64,000 nt of DNA from Fibrobacter sp. UWB4 (GTDB lineage: Bacteria; Fibrobacterota; Fibrobacteria; Fibrobacterales; Fibrobacteraceae): contig NZ_MWQI01000003.1 of the NCBI RefSeq assembly GCF_002210345.1, positions 124,001 through 188,000 on the forward strand, read 5' to 3'. Each line of letters starts with the position of its first letter. Positions within the stretch are counted from its first letter, which is position 1. The translations under genes and the position numbers were made by a program. Shown here piece after piece: positions 51,751-60,367 of the stretch. The notes under the pieces are model-generated. The model was given only the letters and a program-made list of their open reading frames with translations, did not search any database and was not told the DNA's origin.

Positions 51751-53568
51751 TTATAGCTTCAGCGCCTCGCATAGTTTTTCGACATCTGCGAGCATTTGGG
51801 ACTGTTCTTCGGTTGATGCCGTGACCGGAGCAAATCGCACGAACGAGCATTTTTCAAGCCAGCTGTTGATGGCTTCGATCGTTTCTTCCTTGACGCCGCG
51901 CTTTGAAAGTTCCTGCTTCATTTGCGGGCGGGTCATGCCCTTGAATTCGACGTTCGTCAAATTGCTGAGGTAATCGATGAGGCCATTTTCGAGTGCCGCA
52001 AAGAATGCTTTGCCGTCACCGTTCTTGAGGGCGGTGCGGGCGTTCGCGAATTTTTCCTTGAGGAGCTTGTTAGCCTTGCCCTTGCGGACGAGCGCCGTGT
52101 TGCTGTTGCGCTTGCGGTTTCTCGTGATGGCAAAGTTTGCAATCAGGTAGAACGGGATGGCGGCTGCAAATAGAATCCAGAAGAGCACACTCCTGTGCGG
52201 GGCGCTAGATTCGGACTTGTCCGTGATGGCATGGATAAAGCGGATGTCGCTGCCGAGGAATTCAATTTCTTGCTTTTGGACGACTGGTGCCGAGGAGCCA
52301 GTGCCTGCGGAAACCGGAGCTTGGTAAACGGGTTCTGCGGGGGCGTCGCTCTTTTCAACTTCGATGGTCCATGGGCCTGCTGAAGCGGTTTCGTATTTCT
52401 TTTTGGCCGGGTTGAACCAGGAATAGGTAATGGCGGGGATTTCGAAAGTTCCCTTTTTCTTCGGGTAGAGGAAAACCTTGATATCCTTCGAGGTAATGAC
52501 CTTGTTGCCCTTGACTTTCTTGTTGATGCTGTTTTCGGGTGGAACAGAGCGGAATTCGCTAAAGTCGGGGAGTTTCGGGTCCGTGATGGTTCCCGGAGTG
52601 CCATCGCCCTTGATGCTAATCGCAAGTGTGAGCGCTTCGCCGACCTTGAGGTTTGTACGGTCGAAGTTGGCGCTAAAGCTGTAGTTGCCGACCATTCCCG
52701 AGAAATCGGCGGGCTTGCCTTCGGTCGGGAGCGGGAGAACGGTGATGGAAAGCGGGGCGGTGGAGGTTTCCGTTTCGATGGATTCCTGCTTTACGCTGCG
52801 GCTCGAGAACGACATGCCACCCATTTGCTTCTTTTCTTCGACGACTTTGGGTTCACCGAGCTTGGTGTACTTGAACTTGAAGGACGGAATTTGGAGCGTA
52901 CCGCTCTTGGTAGGGCTGAGCCATGCGTATTTGGCGGATGCCTTCATTTCGCGGCGGGCGCCTTCGACCGGCTTGAAATCTAGATTCGAAAGGTCGTTGC
53001 GATGGACGATGAAGTCGTTGCCGGTGCTCATGTCGGTAGCCTGGAGGCCGCCCTGGAAGTGCTCAAAAGTGTGGAGGCTCAAGGTGACGCTGAACTGTTC
53101 ACCTTCGTAAATGGACTTTTTGCTCGGGGTAAGGCTTGCGGCGAGAGCGTCGTCGTTATAGGAGCGCTGCACGGTGACCGGGATTTTGCTGCTGATGGTG
53201 TTGGCTTCGCCGCCAATCATCCATGTGAGTGTACCGAGGTCCTGCGTGCCTGTCTTTTTCGGGGCTTTGACCTTGAACGAATAGACGCGGGCTTTGTAGG
53301 CTCTTCCGCCACCGCCGAAAAACGAGTTGAAAATGTCGTCCATGTCCGGGCGCATCACCTGATCGGCACTGTCGAGCCCGAGGAGCTTAAAGTTATTGCG
53401 TGTTTCGAGGCGGAGCGCGCCTCTGTTTTGCGGCAGTTCCTGAATCGGAACGATGAACTGCAAATTGAATGTCTGACCCGCTTCGATGCGGTCGCTATCG
53501 ACTTGAAGAGATGGCTTTGCGTTTACAAATGCTGTTAAACCGAGACATAAAAGCAAAAATCGTTTCAT
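51751..53568 (-). CDS. batD: BatD-like aerotolerance/membrane protein
   Basis: A 605-residue protein of the BatD family. The signal peptide is residues 1-17 (ends AFVNA). The ectodomain (about 18-440) has the tandem beta-sandwich pattern of the family (VDSDRIEAGQTFNLQFIV, YEGEQFSVTLSLHTFEHFQ, FSANFDRTNLKVGEALTLAISIKGDG). A single membrane helix lies near residue 470-490 (FWILFAAAIPFYLIANFAI), with a cytoplasmic helical tail. BatD is thought to help maintain envelope integrity, originally tied to oxygen tolerance. I chose ATG 53568 because it starts the signal peptide; longer starts add an untypical segment. It precedes batE; no moxR/batAB genes are adjacent, so the locus is partial. Confidence 0.85.
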   Translation of the reverse strand: MKRFLLLCLGLTAFVNAKPSLQVDSDRIEAGQTFNLQFIVPIQELPQNRGALRLETRNNFKLLGLDSADQVMRPDMDDIFNSFFGGGGRAYKARVYSFKVKAPKKTGTQDLGTLTWMIGGEANTISSKIPVTVQRSYNDDALAASLTPSKKSIYEGEQFSVTLSLHTFEHFQGGLQATDMSTGNDFIVHRNDLSNLDFKPVEGARREMKASAKYAWLSPTKSGTLQIPSFKFKYTKLGEPKVVEEKKQMGGMSFSSRSVKQESIETETSTAPLSITVLPLPTEGKPADFSGMVGNYSFSANFDRTNLKVGEALTLAISIKGDGTPGTITDPKLPDFSEFRSVPPENSINKKVKGNKVITSKDIKVFLYPKKKGTFEIPAITYSWFNPAKKKYETASAGPWTIEVEKSDAPAEPVYQAPVSAGTGSSAPVVQKQEIEFLGSDIRFIHAITDKSESSAPHRSVLFWILFAAAIPFYLIANFAITRNRKRNSNTALVRKGKANKLLKEKFANARTALKNGDGKAFFAALENGLIDYLSNLTNVEFKGMTRPQMKQELSKRGVKEETIEAINSWLEKCSFVRFAPVTASTEEQSQMLADVEKLCEALKL

Positions 53569-53649
53569 AGCCCATAATTTACCAAATTTCCACCCCGGAG
53601 ATTGCAATATATATAGAACAATCGCAAGAATTGTGTTCTTTGGGTTTTG

Positions 53650-53722
53650 TCATTCCCGGCTTTGACCGGGAATCTCCTTTTCAATACAAGGAGGAGGTGC
53701 CCGCTTTCGCGGGCATGACAGT
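53650..53722. repeat. Double palindromic intergenic element
   Basis: Two hairpins occur side by side: CATTCCCGG...CCGGGAATC (53651-53673) and TGCCCGC...GCGGGCATGAC (53699-53719). It is the fullest copy of the GTCATTCCCGG/GGAATCTCC family and lies between batD and the micro-gene promoter. Confidence 0.65.
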
Positions 53723-53770
53723 CGTAAAAACGGTTTCGAAAAATTTTCGCGGAATATATACTTTTTCCCC

Positions 53771-53799
53771 TTGAAACGTTAGTAAAAAAATGTTATCAT
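53771..53799 (+). promoter_or_regulatory. Sigma-70-like promoter of micro-gene copy 1
   Basis: TTGAAA (53771-53776), a 17-base spacer and TATCAT (53794-53799) give a good sigma-70 promoter. Transcription should start near 53806, leaving a leader of about 23 bases with AAGGAG. Confidence 0.8.
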
Positions 53800-53828
53800 T
53801 GGCGCCGTCAAAACAAGGAGTCAAAACA

Positions 53829-53891
53829 ATGTACTGCATTCTCGCCGCCCTCTTGATTAAGAGCTTTAAGAAATACGCAAAGCGTGCTTAA
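53829..53891 (+). CDS. 20-residue cationic-hydrophobic micro-protein, copy 1
   Basis: An ATG 8 bases after AAGGAG (53815-53820) opens a 20-codon frame ending in TAA: MYCILAALLIKSFKKYAKRA. Residues 2-10 are hydrophobic and residues 11-20 carry five positive charges, so the peptide probably sits at or in the membrane. A second copy 275 bases downstream encodes the same peptide with one K-to-R change; of the five changed codons four are synonymous, which is strong evidence that the peptide itself is selected. It has its own promoter and terminator. No known family is recognised; size and charge pattern recall small membrane peptides and type I toxins, but that is only a resemblance. Confidence 0.75.
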   Translation: MYCILAALLIKSFKKYAKRA

Positions 53892-53929
53892 TCGAAAAAG
53901 AATTTCTCTCTCCAATTAACGATCGCGAT

Positions 53930-53960
53930 GCCACGGATTTGCCGTGGCTTTGCTTTTTTA
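53930..53960 (+). terminator. Terminator of micro-gene copy 1
   Basis: GCCACGG (53930-53936) pairs with CCGTGGC (53942-53948) and is followed by TTTGCTTTTTT. Confidence 0.9.
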
Positions 53961-54045
53961 AGGGCTAAAATCGTTCAAGGTTGGCGATGCATTTTGGTAT
54001 GGACGAAATGTCCAAAAAAGTTGCCGAAATATATACTAAAATACC

Positions 54046-54074
54046 TTGACGTGTTAGTAAAAATTTGTTAATAT
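54046..54074 (+). promoter_or_regulatory. Sigma-70-like promoter of micro-gene copy 2
   Basis: TTGACG (54046-54051), a 17-base spacer and TAATAT (54069-54074). It is closer to consensus than copy 1 at the -35 box. The spacer shares GTTAGTAAAAA with copy 1. Confidence 0.82.
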
Positions 54075-54103
54075 TGGCGCCGTCAAAACAAGGAGTCAAA
54101 ACA

Positions 54104-54166
54104 ATGTACTGCATTCTCGCCGCCCTCTTGATCAAGAGCTTTAGAAAGTACGCTAAGCGCGCTTAA
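54104..54166 (+). CDS. 20-residue cationic-hydrophobic micro-protein, copy 2
   Basis: Second copy of the 20-codon gene, encoding MYCILAALLIKSFRKYAKRA with AAGGAG at 54090-54095. Changes from copy 1 are at codons 10, 14, 15, 17 and 19; only codon 14 alters the residue (K to R). The 60 bases from the end of the -10 box to codon 10 (54073-54132) are identical to copy 1, so the leader and the first half of the gene are under strong constraint or were recently homogenised. The terminator is unrelated to that of copy 1, so the copies are separately transcribed. It ends 110 bases before malQ, on the same strand. Confidence 0.75.
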   Translation: MYCILAALLIKSFRKYAKRA

Positions 54167-54197
54167 TTTCTATAAAGGTCGATTAAGAATAAGAAAT

Positions 54198-54227
54198 GGT
54201 CTCGGGTTTCCGAGCCTTTTTTTATTT
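54198..54227 (+). terminator. Terminator of micro-gene copy 2
   Basis: GG-CTCGG (54198-54205, one bulged T) pairs with CCGAG-CC (54210-54216) and is followed by TTTTTTTATTT. Confidence 0.85.
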
Positions 54228-54276
54228 GCTAGCAATTTGAAAGATTCTTTTACAAAATTAGAGTTATATTTGAAGC

Positions 54277-56250
54277 ATGCGATATGGTGATTTAACTTCC
54301 TTTCAAACCGGCGTAGCCGTTCCCCTTTTCAGTCTTCACAGCAAGCACAGCATTGGCGTTGGCGAATTTCTGGACTTGATTCCGTTCGCCCAGTGGGCCA
54401 AGTTCTGCGGATTCAATATCATTCAGCTTTTGCCTGTAAACGATACCGGCACCGAGCCGAGTCCTTACAGTGCCCGCAGCGCATTTGCGTTGAATCCGGT
54501 GTTTATCAATGTGCAGTCTGTTGAAGGTGCTTCTAATTTTGAAAATGAAATTGAAAAGGCTCGCGAACAGTTTGCGGATATTGAGCGTGTAGACTACTAC
54601 CGCATTACGACTTGGAAGCGCACCATTCTGCGTAAGATTTTTGATTCCTGTTACGAAAATCTCAAGACGTCAAAGAAATTGCTTGCCTGGATTGAGCAGA
54701 ATGCCTGGGTCAAGTCCTACTGTGTCTATTGCACACTCAAGGCGCAAAACAACGAAGCAAGCTGGAAGGACTGGAAAAAGTTCCAGAATCCCTCCGCTGC
54801 CGATGTCGATAAACTTTGGATGAAAAACTACAGGGACGTGCTGTTCCAGGCGTGGATGCAGTACACCGCCGAAGGTCAGTTTACCGCAGCCGTGAACGAA
54901 GTCTCTAAACTCGGGCTTCGCCTGAAGGGCGACGTGCCTATCCTCATCAACGAGGACAGTGCCGACGTGTGGTTTGACCGCAAGTACTTCTCGCTTGCTG
55001 ACCGCGCGGGTGCACCTCCTGACATGTTCAGCTACGGTGGCCAGAACTGGGGCTTCCCGACTTACCGCTGGGACGTACTTGAAGCCGATGACTTTGGCTG
55101 GTGGCGTCGCCGTTTGGCTCAGGCGAGCAAGTTCTATCACGCTTACCGCATTGACCACGTGCTCGGATTCTTCCGCATCTGGGCGATTCCTGAATCTGAA
55201 TCGACGGGCATCCTGGGCCGCTTCCAGCCGTCCATCCCGCTGACGTGGGACGTGTTGCGCAATGCGGGTTTCTACCGCGAAACGCTTGAATATTTGCGTC
55301 GCCCGAATTTTTCTGTGGACCAGCTCCGCGAATTCCTCGGCAGCGAAACGGACAGGCTTATCTCTCTGTATTTTGAAAATTTGCCGGGAAAGTTCGACCG
55401 CTTTGTTATCAAGTCTGATCTTTTGTCCGAACGCGCAATCCTTGCACTGGATGAACCGCAAGAAGTCAAGGATTCCATGCTCCGCGTTTACTGGAACCGC
55501 GTGTTTATCCCGACGGGTGACGAAAATACATTCTACCCGTACTGGTACTGGTACAACCAGCCGGTGCTCTTTACGCTCCCGCAGAACGAACAAGATAAAT
55601 TGCACGATTTGATTGGCCAGAACGAACAGGCCCAGAACGCACTCTGGGAACAGAATGCCATGAAGCTTTTGTCTGTACTCGCCAACGAAACCGACATGCT
55701 CGTTTGCGCCGAAGACCTTGGCGCTGTGCCGCCGTGTGTGCCGACCGTGCTCAAGAAGCTCGACATCATGTCGCTGCGCATTGAACGCTGGGCCCGCAAC
55801 TGGAGCGTTCCGTATTCTCCGTACTACAGCATGGATGAATACCCGCGTCTCTCCGTTTGCACGACAAGTTGCCACGATACTTCGACACTCCGCGGTCTTT
55901 GGGAAGAGCCGGACTTTGATAGGGCCTTCTACTGGTCTCATGCAGGCTTGCCGGGCGTTGCCCCTGAAAAGCTTACGCCGCCGGTGGTGCACGATATCTT
56001 GTCGCATGTGTTTACTGCAAATAGTTTGTTCTGCATCCCGCCGATTCAGGATTACTTTGCGCTTTCGGCTTCGCTTTCTGATTGTGACCCGAAGGAAGAA
56101 CGCGTCAACATTCCGGGAACGGTCGGTGGCAAGAACTGGACGTATCGCACTCCGTGCAGTGTCGAGGACTTGCTCGCCAATGCGGGCTTGATTTCGGAGA
56201 TTAGCAAACTTGTCGAAGAACGTAAGTCCCGTGCCCTCTGGAAAATTTAA
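54277..56250 (+). CDS. malQ: 4-alpha-glucanotransferase (amylomaltase, GH77)
   Basis: Transfers alpha-1,4-glucan segments between maltodextrins, releasing glucose. The 657-residue protein shows the GH77 start GVAVPLFSLHSKHSIGVGEFLDL, the LPVNDTG and SPYSARSAFALNP motifs, the nucleophile region YHAYRIDHVLGFFRIW (Asp in RIDH, about residue 293), the acid/base Glu in VCAEDLGAVPP (about 480) and the third acid in SCHDTSTLRGLW (about 535). The HDTSTLRG form is typical of Bacteroidota/DPE2-like MalQ. ATG 54277 has no strong Shine-Dalgarno. It overlaps the GH13 gene, so both act on intracellular glycogen or maltodextrins. Confidence 0.93.
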   Translation: MRYGDLTSFQTGVAVPLFSLHSKHSIGVGEFLDLIPFAQWAKFCGFNIIQLLPVNDTGTEPSPYSARSAFALNPVFINVQSVEGASNFENEIEKAREQFADIERVDYYRITTWKRTILRKIFDSCYENLKTSKKLLAWIEQNAWVKSYCVYCTLKAQNNEASWKDWKKFQNPSAADVDKLWMKNYRDVLFQAWMQYTAEGQFTAAVNEVSKLGLRLKGDVPILINEDSADVWFDRKYFSLADRAGAPPDMFSYGGQNWGFPTYRWDVLEADDFGWWRRRLAQASKFYHAYRIDHVLGFFRIWAIPESESTGILGRFQPSIPLTWDVLRNAGFYRETLEYLRRPNFSVDQLREFLGSETDRLISLYFENLPGKFDRFVIKSDLLSERAILALDEPQEVKDSMLRVYWNRVFIPTGDENTFYPYWYWYNQPVLFTLPQNEQDKLHDLIGQNEQAQNALWEQNAMKLLSVLANETDMLVCAEDLGAVPPCVPTVLKKLDIMSLRIERWARNWSVPYSPYYSMDEYPRLSVCTTSCHDTSTLRGLWEEPDFDRAFYWSHAGLPGVAPEKLTPPVVHDILSHVFTANSLFCIPPIQDYFALSASLSDCDPKEERVNIPGTVGGKNWTYRTPCSVEDLLANAGLISEISKLVEERKSRALWKI

Positions 56251-57505
56251 CGCTCCCGCCTGGACTAAGGACGCTGTTTTCTATCAGGTTTTTCCGGACC
56301 GCTTTTGCCGTAGTGCAAAGTACAAGGCGGTCGGAAAGTTTGTGGATTGGGATACTCTCCCGACCCGTGAAAACATGTTCGGCGGAAACCTCGCTGGCAT
56401 TTGCGAAAAGCTTGATTACATTGCGTCTTTGGGCGTGAATGCCATTTACCTTTGCCCGATTTTCAAGAGCAATTCGAATCACCGCTACCATACGGTCGAT
56501 TATTTTGAAATTGACCCTGTGCTTGGAACGCTCAGGGATTTTGATAAGCTCGTCAAGAAGGCGCACAAGCTTGGGCTTCGCGTGATTCTGGATGGCGTGT
56601 TCAACCATTGCTCGCGTGGATTTTTCCAGTTTAACAGCTTGATGGAACTCGGCAAGAACTCTCCGTACGTGGACTGGTTCCATGTGCACGGCTGGCCGCT
56701 CCATGCGTATTCGGGCAAGCCCAATTACGATTGCTGGTGGGGCTACCCTGCGCTCCCGAAGTTCAATACCGACAATCCCGATGTTCGCGATTACCTTTTC
56801 TCGGTGGGCGAGTACTGGATGAAACGCGGCATTGACGGCTGGCGCCTCGATGTTCCGAACGAGATTGACGACGATAGCTTCTGGCAGGAATTCCGCCGCC
56901 GCATCAAGGCGATTAACCCGGATGCCTATATTGTCGGCGAAATTTGGGATGAACCTTCGCGCTGGCTGCAGGGCGACCAGTTTGACGGCGTGATGAATTA
57001 TCCTTTGCGTAAGGCGGTACTTAAGTACCTCTTTGACGAAAGTCCGATTGTGCTTGCTGAGTTTGCGACTCGTTTGCGTGAGGCGTTCCCGGAAGGGCGT
57101 TTCGGTGTGCAGATGAACTTGCTCGGGAGTCATGACACGATTCGGTTGGCGTCGCTTCCGTGCTCAAATTTGCAGCGCGTGAAGCTTGCGCTTACGCTGT
57201 TGTTCTTTTTGCCGGGCGCTCCCTGTATATATTATGGCGACGAAATCGGCATGTTGGGGGGCAAGGATCCTGACAATCGCCGGGCATTCCCGTGGGATAA
57301 ACTTGAGGAAGGCATGAAAAAGCCGATTTTCGGCTTTATCAAGGAGCTGATCGAGCTTCGTAGAAAGTCGCAGGTGCTGCGCGATGGTTCGCTGGAGATT
57401 GCTTATAGTGCTGGGCGCCTGGATATTGTCCGTACCCTCGGCAAGAAGAAGATGACGCTTGCGATTTCGGCGGCAAAACCGGACCCTGCGTTTGAGATAA
57501 AATAA
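56210..57505 (+). CDS. GH13 alpha-amylase family enzyme (neopullulanase/maltogenic type)
   Basis: A 431-residue GH13 enzyme acting on alpha-glucans. Visible motifs are VFYQVFPDRF, GVNAIYLCPIF, region I LDGVFNHC, region II DGWRLDVPNE (nucleophile Asp), region III IVGEIWDE (acid/base Glu) and region IV LLGSHDT, the last typical of neopullulanase and cyclomaltodextrinase. The N-terminal beta-domain of those enzymes is missing and the protein has no signal peptide, so it is a compact cytoplasmic form. TTG at 56210 has GGAG ten bases upstream; GTG at 56231 is the alternative. Either overlaps malQ (41 or 20 bases), so the two are coupled and likely work together. Confidence 0.87.
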   Translation: MSKNVSPVPSGKFNAPAWTKDAVFYQVFPDRFCRSAKYKAVGKFVDWDTLPTRENMFGGNLAGICEKLDYIASLGVNAIYLCPIFKSNSNHRYHTVDYFEIDPVLGTLRDFDKLVKKAHKLGLRVILDGVFNHCSRGFFQFNSLMELGKNSPYVDWFHVHGWPLHAYSGKPNYDCWWGYPALPKFNTDNPDVRDYLFSVGEYWMKRGIDGWRLDVPNEIDDDSFWQEFRRRIKAINPDAYIVGEIWDEPSRWLQGDQFDGVMNYPLRKAVLKYLFDESPIVLAEFATRLREAFPEGRFGVQMNLLGSHDTIRLASLPCSNLQRVKLALTLLFFLPGAPCIYYGDEIGMLGGKDPDNRRAFPWDKLEEGMKKPIFGFIKELIELRRKSQVLRDGSLEIAYSAGRLDIVRTLGKKKMTLAISAAKPDPAFEIK

Positions 57506-57695
57506 GCCGGGCGTTACGGGCTGGCGTTTGAAGCCCGTTTGAAGGGGTGATGGAAGACCCGTAGGGGCTGCAATCAGGGGGACTTCTCCCCCTTTTTAAG
57601 CCTAAAATTACTTCTTACTTCCAACTTCCTACTTCCTACTTTTCTAAATTTGACCCCGCAACTAGTATGTATAATGCCTTATTAAGGGATTACAA
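57506..57695. other. Intergenic region with CT-rich repeat tract
   Basis: Holds a tract of TTCCTACT/CTTACTTCC words (57611-57643) ahead of secDF and a TATAAT at 57670-57675 without a well-spaced -35 box. A comparable tract (TTCCTACCGCC, ACTTCCTACTGCCCAC) lies upstream of corA at 60420-60452. No gene is visible. Confidence 0.5.
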
Positions 57696-60308
57696 ATGAA
57701 AAAAAATAAATTCGGCTTCCGAGAATTCATCATTCTCGCAGTCATCATTCTTTCGGCCTACACTGTATGGCCTTCTATTCAGGTTCACTCCAAGAAGGGT
57801 GAAGCTAAGCAGACCTTCCTCAAGGAAAATCCGAAGCTGGGCACAAAGTCCATCAACTTCGGTTTGGACCTTGCCGGTGGTACGAGCATTACGCTTCAGA
57901 TCGACAAGTCTAGCCTCAAGGATGGCGAAGATATTAAGGACATCCAGGCTCAGTCTCTTGAAATTATTCGTAACCGTGTTGACCAGTATGGTCTTTCTGA
58001 ACCGCAGATTTCTCCGACTGGCGACGACCGCATTGTCGTTGAACTGGCTGGTGTGGATGACTCTACGGCTAAGGCTCTTGTGGGTTCTACGGCTAAGCTC
58101 GAATTCAAGATTCTCGCCGAATCTGAAAAGTTTACGCAGGTTGTTGGCCTTATCGACCAGTACCTCACTCGCCAGACGACCGACATCATTGCTGATTCCG
58201 CTAAGACAGATTCCGTCAAGACTGACTCTGTGAAGAAGGAAACCTTGTCTGATGATGAACTTCTCGCTGGTGGTGTTGCAAAGGCTGAATCCGCTGAAAA
58301 GAAGGACACCGCTGCTGCTGAAGCCGCTCCGGCAGACGTGGTCGGACAGTCCCTTTCCTCTTTCTTCATCTCTTTCGGCAATGGCGGTTTCATTGCTGAA
58401 GAAAGCGTCGAAAAGGTGAAGAAGCTCCTCGCCACTGAAGGTGTCCAGAAGCTCATCCCGCGCGATGTCGCTTTCGCTTTCGGTAGCGGTCTTGAAAAGC
58501 TCCGCCGCGATGCTAACATCAAGGCCAAGCGTCTTTACCTCCTCAAGCGCCGTGCAGAAATGGGCGGTGACGATATCACGGATGCTCGTCCGTACCGCGT
58601 CAGCGATGGTATGAGCGCCGGTGAAGTTGCCGTAAACCTCAAGTTCGGCGGCATCGGTCCTAAGAAGTTCTCTGCTGTTACGGCTGCTAACGTCGGTAAG
58701 CAGATGGCCATCGTTCTCGATAACCAGGTCATCAGCGCTCCGGTTATCCGTGACCGTATCCCGAACGGTGAAGCTCAGATTACGGGTCTCGACGACATGG
58801 CTGAAGCAAACCGCCTCGCTGTTGTGCTCAAGGCTGGTGCCCTCAAGGCTCCGATGCAGATCATCGAAAGCCGTAGCGTCGGTGCAACCCTCGGTGAAGA
58901 AAACATTGTCCAGGGCTTCGGTTCCGGTGCTATCGGCCTCTTGCTCTGCTTGGTGTTCATGGTTGCTTACTATCGCCTCGGTGGTTTCATTGCAAGTATC
59001 GGCGTGATGGTCAACGCTCTCGTGACTGCCGCTGTGATGTCTGTATTTAACGCCACGCTTACTCTCCCGGGTATTGCTGGTTTCATTCTCGTCGTCGGTA
59101 TGTCTCTCGACGCGAACGTGATTATTTTCGAACGTATCCGTGAAGAACTCAAGAACGGCCTCACGGCTCGCGCCGCTGTCGCCAAGGGTTATGAACGTGC
59201 TTTCAGCGCCATTTTGGACTCCAACTTGACGACTGTTTTGACGGGTCTTATTTTGTACAAGATTGGTACGGGTTCCGTCAAGGGTTTCGGTCTTACTCTT
59301 ACGATCGGTATCCTCACTTCTCTCTTCTGCGCTATCACGATTTCCCGCGCCGTGTTCGACTGGAGACTTGCTAAGCGCGACAGAACGACGCTCTCTATCG
59401 GTTCTGGCTTCAAGACTTTGAACAATGCTAACCTCCAGATCATGAAGAACCGCGGCAAGTTCAAGGCTCTCTCTATCATCCTTCTTATTGCAAGCATCGC
59501 TTGCATCGCTGTGAAGGGTTTTGACTTTAGCATCGACTTCACGGGTGGTCAGGTCTATACGATCCAGTATCAGGATGACGCCAAGCACGAAACCGACTTG
59601 AACAAGGCTTTGAGCAAGGCTGGCATCCAGGGTGCTCGCGTCCGCTCTCTCGGCGGTACGTCTGCTAACTCCTACCAGATCAGCGTTCGCGGTGATGACA
59701 CGAGCTTCGAACTCGCCATGGCTAAGGCTTTCGAAGCCGCTAACCAGAAGTGCGAAATCGTGGCTAAGGACGCTGTCGGTCCGACCATCGGTAAGGAACT
59801 CCGCTTCAACGCTATTTTGTCTGTGATTCTTGCATGGCTCGGTATCGCTCTCTACGTGTGGTTCCGATTCGGTAAGCTCGGCCTTGGCTTCGGCGTTGCT
59901 GCTGTGCTTGGCCTTATTCATGATACGATCATCACGCTCGGCTTCATCTCGGCATTCAGCCTTTCTTTCGACGGCGCCTTGATCGCTTCGCTCCTCACGA
60001 TGATTGGTTACTCTGTCAACGACACCATCGTGAACTTCGACCGTATCCGTGAAAATACCGCTCTCTTCGGTTCTGCCAAGTACGAACAGACCATCAATAG
60101 CTCTTTGAACCAGTGCTTCAGCCGTACGGTGATTACCTCTCTCACGACGCTCTTCGTTTGCGTGGTTCTCGCTGTTAAGGGTGGCTCTTCCATCCGCGAC
60201 TTCGGTCTCGTTCAGTGCTTCGGTATCCTCATCGGTACTTACTCTTCTGTGTGCGTCTGCTCTCCGATCGTTCTCTGGTGGAGCAAGAAGTTCAAGAAGG
60301 GTGTGTAA
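57696..60308 (+). CDS. secDF: Fused SecD/SecF protein-export subunit
   Basis: An 870-residue inner-membrane motor that uses proton flow to pull proteins through SecYEG. The SecD part (residues 1 to about 565) has a first helix, INFGLDLAGGTSITLQID, IRNRVDQYGLSEP and a six-helix cluster with VVGMSLDANVIIFERIREELKNG. The SecF part (about 600-870) has FDFSIDFTGGQVYTIQY and MIGYSVNDTIVNFDRIREN. A Lys/Ser/Ala-rich insertion (TDSVKTDSVK repeats, about 165-215) enlarges the periplasmic P1 domain and is unusual. It stands alone, ended by a strong terminator. It should feed T9SS and lipoprotein traffic. Confidence 0.96.
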   Translation: MKKNKFGFREFIILAVIILSAYTVWPSIQVHSKKGEAKQTFLKENPKLGTKSINFGLDLAGGTSITLQIDKSSLKDGEDIKDIQAQSLEIIRNRVDQYGLSEPQISPTGDDRIVVELAGVDDSTAKALVGSTAKLEFKILAESEKFTQVVGLIDQYLTRQTTDIIADSAKTDSVKTDSVKKETLSDDELLAGGVAKAESAEKKDTAAAEAAPADVVGQSLSSFFISFGNGGFIAEESVEKVKKLLATEGVQKLIPRDVAFAFGSGLEKLRRDANIKAKRLYLLKRRAEMGGDDITDARPYRVSDGMSAGEVAVNLKFGGIGPKKFSAVTAANVGKQMAIVLDNQVISAPVIRDRIPNGEAQITGLDDMAEANRLAVVLKAGALKAPMQIIESRSVGATLGEENIVQGFGSGAIGLLLCLVFMVAYYRLGGFIASIGVMVNALVTAAVMSVFNATLTLPGIAGFILVVGMSLDANVIIFERIREELKNGLTARAAVAKGYERAFSAILDSNLTTVLTGLILYKIGTGSVKGFGLTLTIGILTSLFCAITISRAVFDWRLAKRDRTTLSIGSGFKTLNNANLQIMKNRGKFKALSIILLIASIACIAVKGFDFSIDFTGGQVYTIQYQDDAKHETDLNKALSKAGIQGARVRSLGGTSANSYQISVRGDDTSFELAMAKAFEAANQKCEIVAKDAVGPTIGKELRFNAILSVILAWLGIALYVWFRFGKLGLGFGVAAVLGLIHDTIITLGFISAFSLSFDGALIASLLTMIGYSVNDTIVNFDRIRENTALFGSAKYEQTINSSLNQCFSRTVITSLTTLFVCVVLAVKGGSSIRDFGLVQCFGILIGTYSSVCVCSPIVLWWSKKFKKGV

Positions 60309-60316
60309 TTCACATG

Positions 60317-60359
60317 TGTCATCCTGAGCGAAGTGCGTAAGCACGGAGTCGAAGGATCT
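60317..60359. repeat. Intergenic repeat, GTCATCCTGAGC...GAAGGATCT type
   Basis: A 43-base element with GTCATCCTGAGC at one end and GAAGGATCT at the other and an imperfect hairpin between (GTGCGTAAGCAC). It matches the words seen in frame in the tolC tail at 20091-20222. Confidence 0.6.
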
Positions 60360-60367
60360 AAGAAATT

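Noticed and set aside
53829-54166. Micro-genes as attenuator leader peptides for malQ
   Set aside because: Each copy has its own terminator, the peptide is not enriched for a single amino acid, and malQ has no link to amino-acid supply.
53753-54230. Repeated 60-base blocks as a CRISPR-like or mobile repeat
   Set aside because: Only two copies, each in a gene-like setting with promoter, ribosome site, frame and terminator; the spacing sequence differs and there are no cas or transposase genes.
57650-57675. TTGACC and TATAAT upstream of secDF as a promoter
   Set aside because: The spacer is 14 bases, too short for a standard sigma-70 promoter.
57690-60344. 884-codon open frame on the minus strand over secDF
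   Set aside because: It mirrors a well-supported SecDF gene; such long antisense frames arise from strong codon bias. The protein is low in recognisable motifs and Asp/Glu/His/Arg-rich as expected of a mirror frame.
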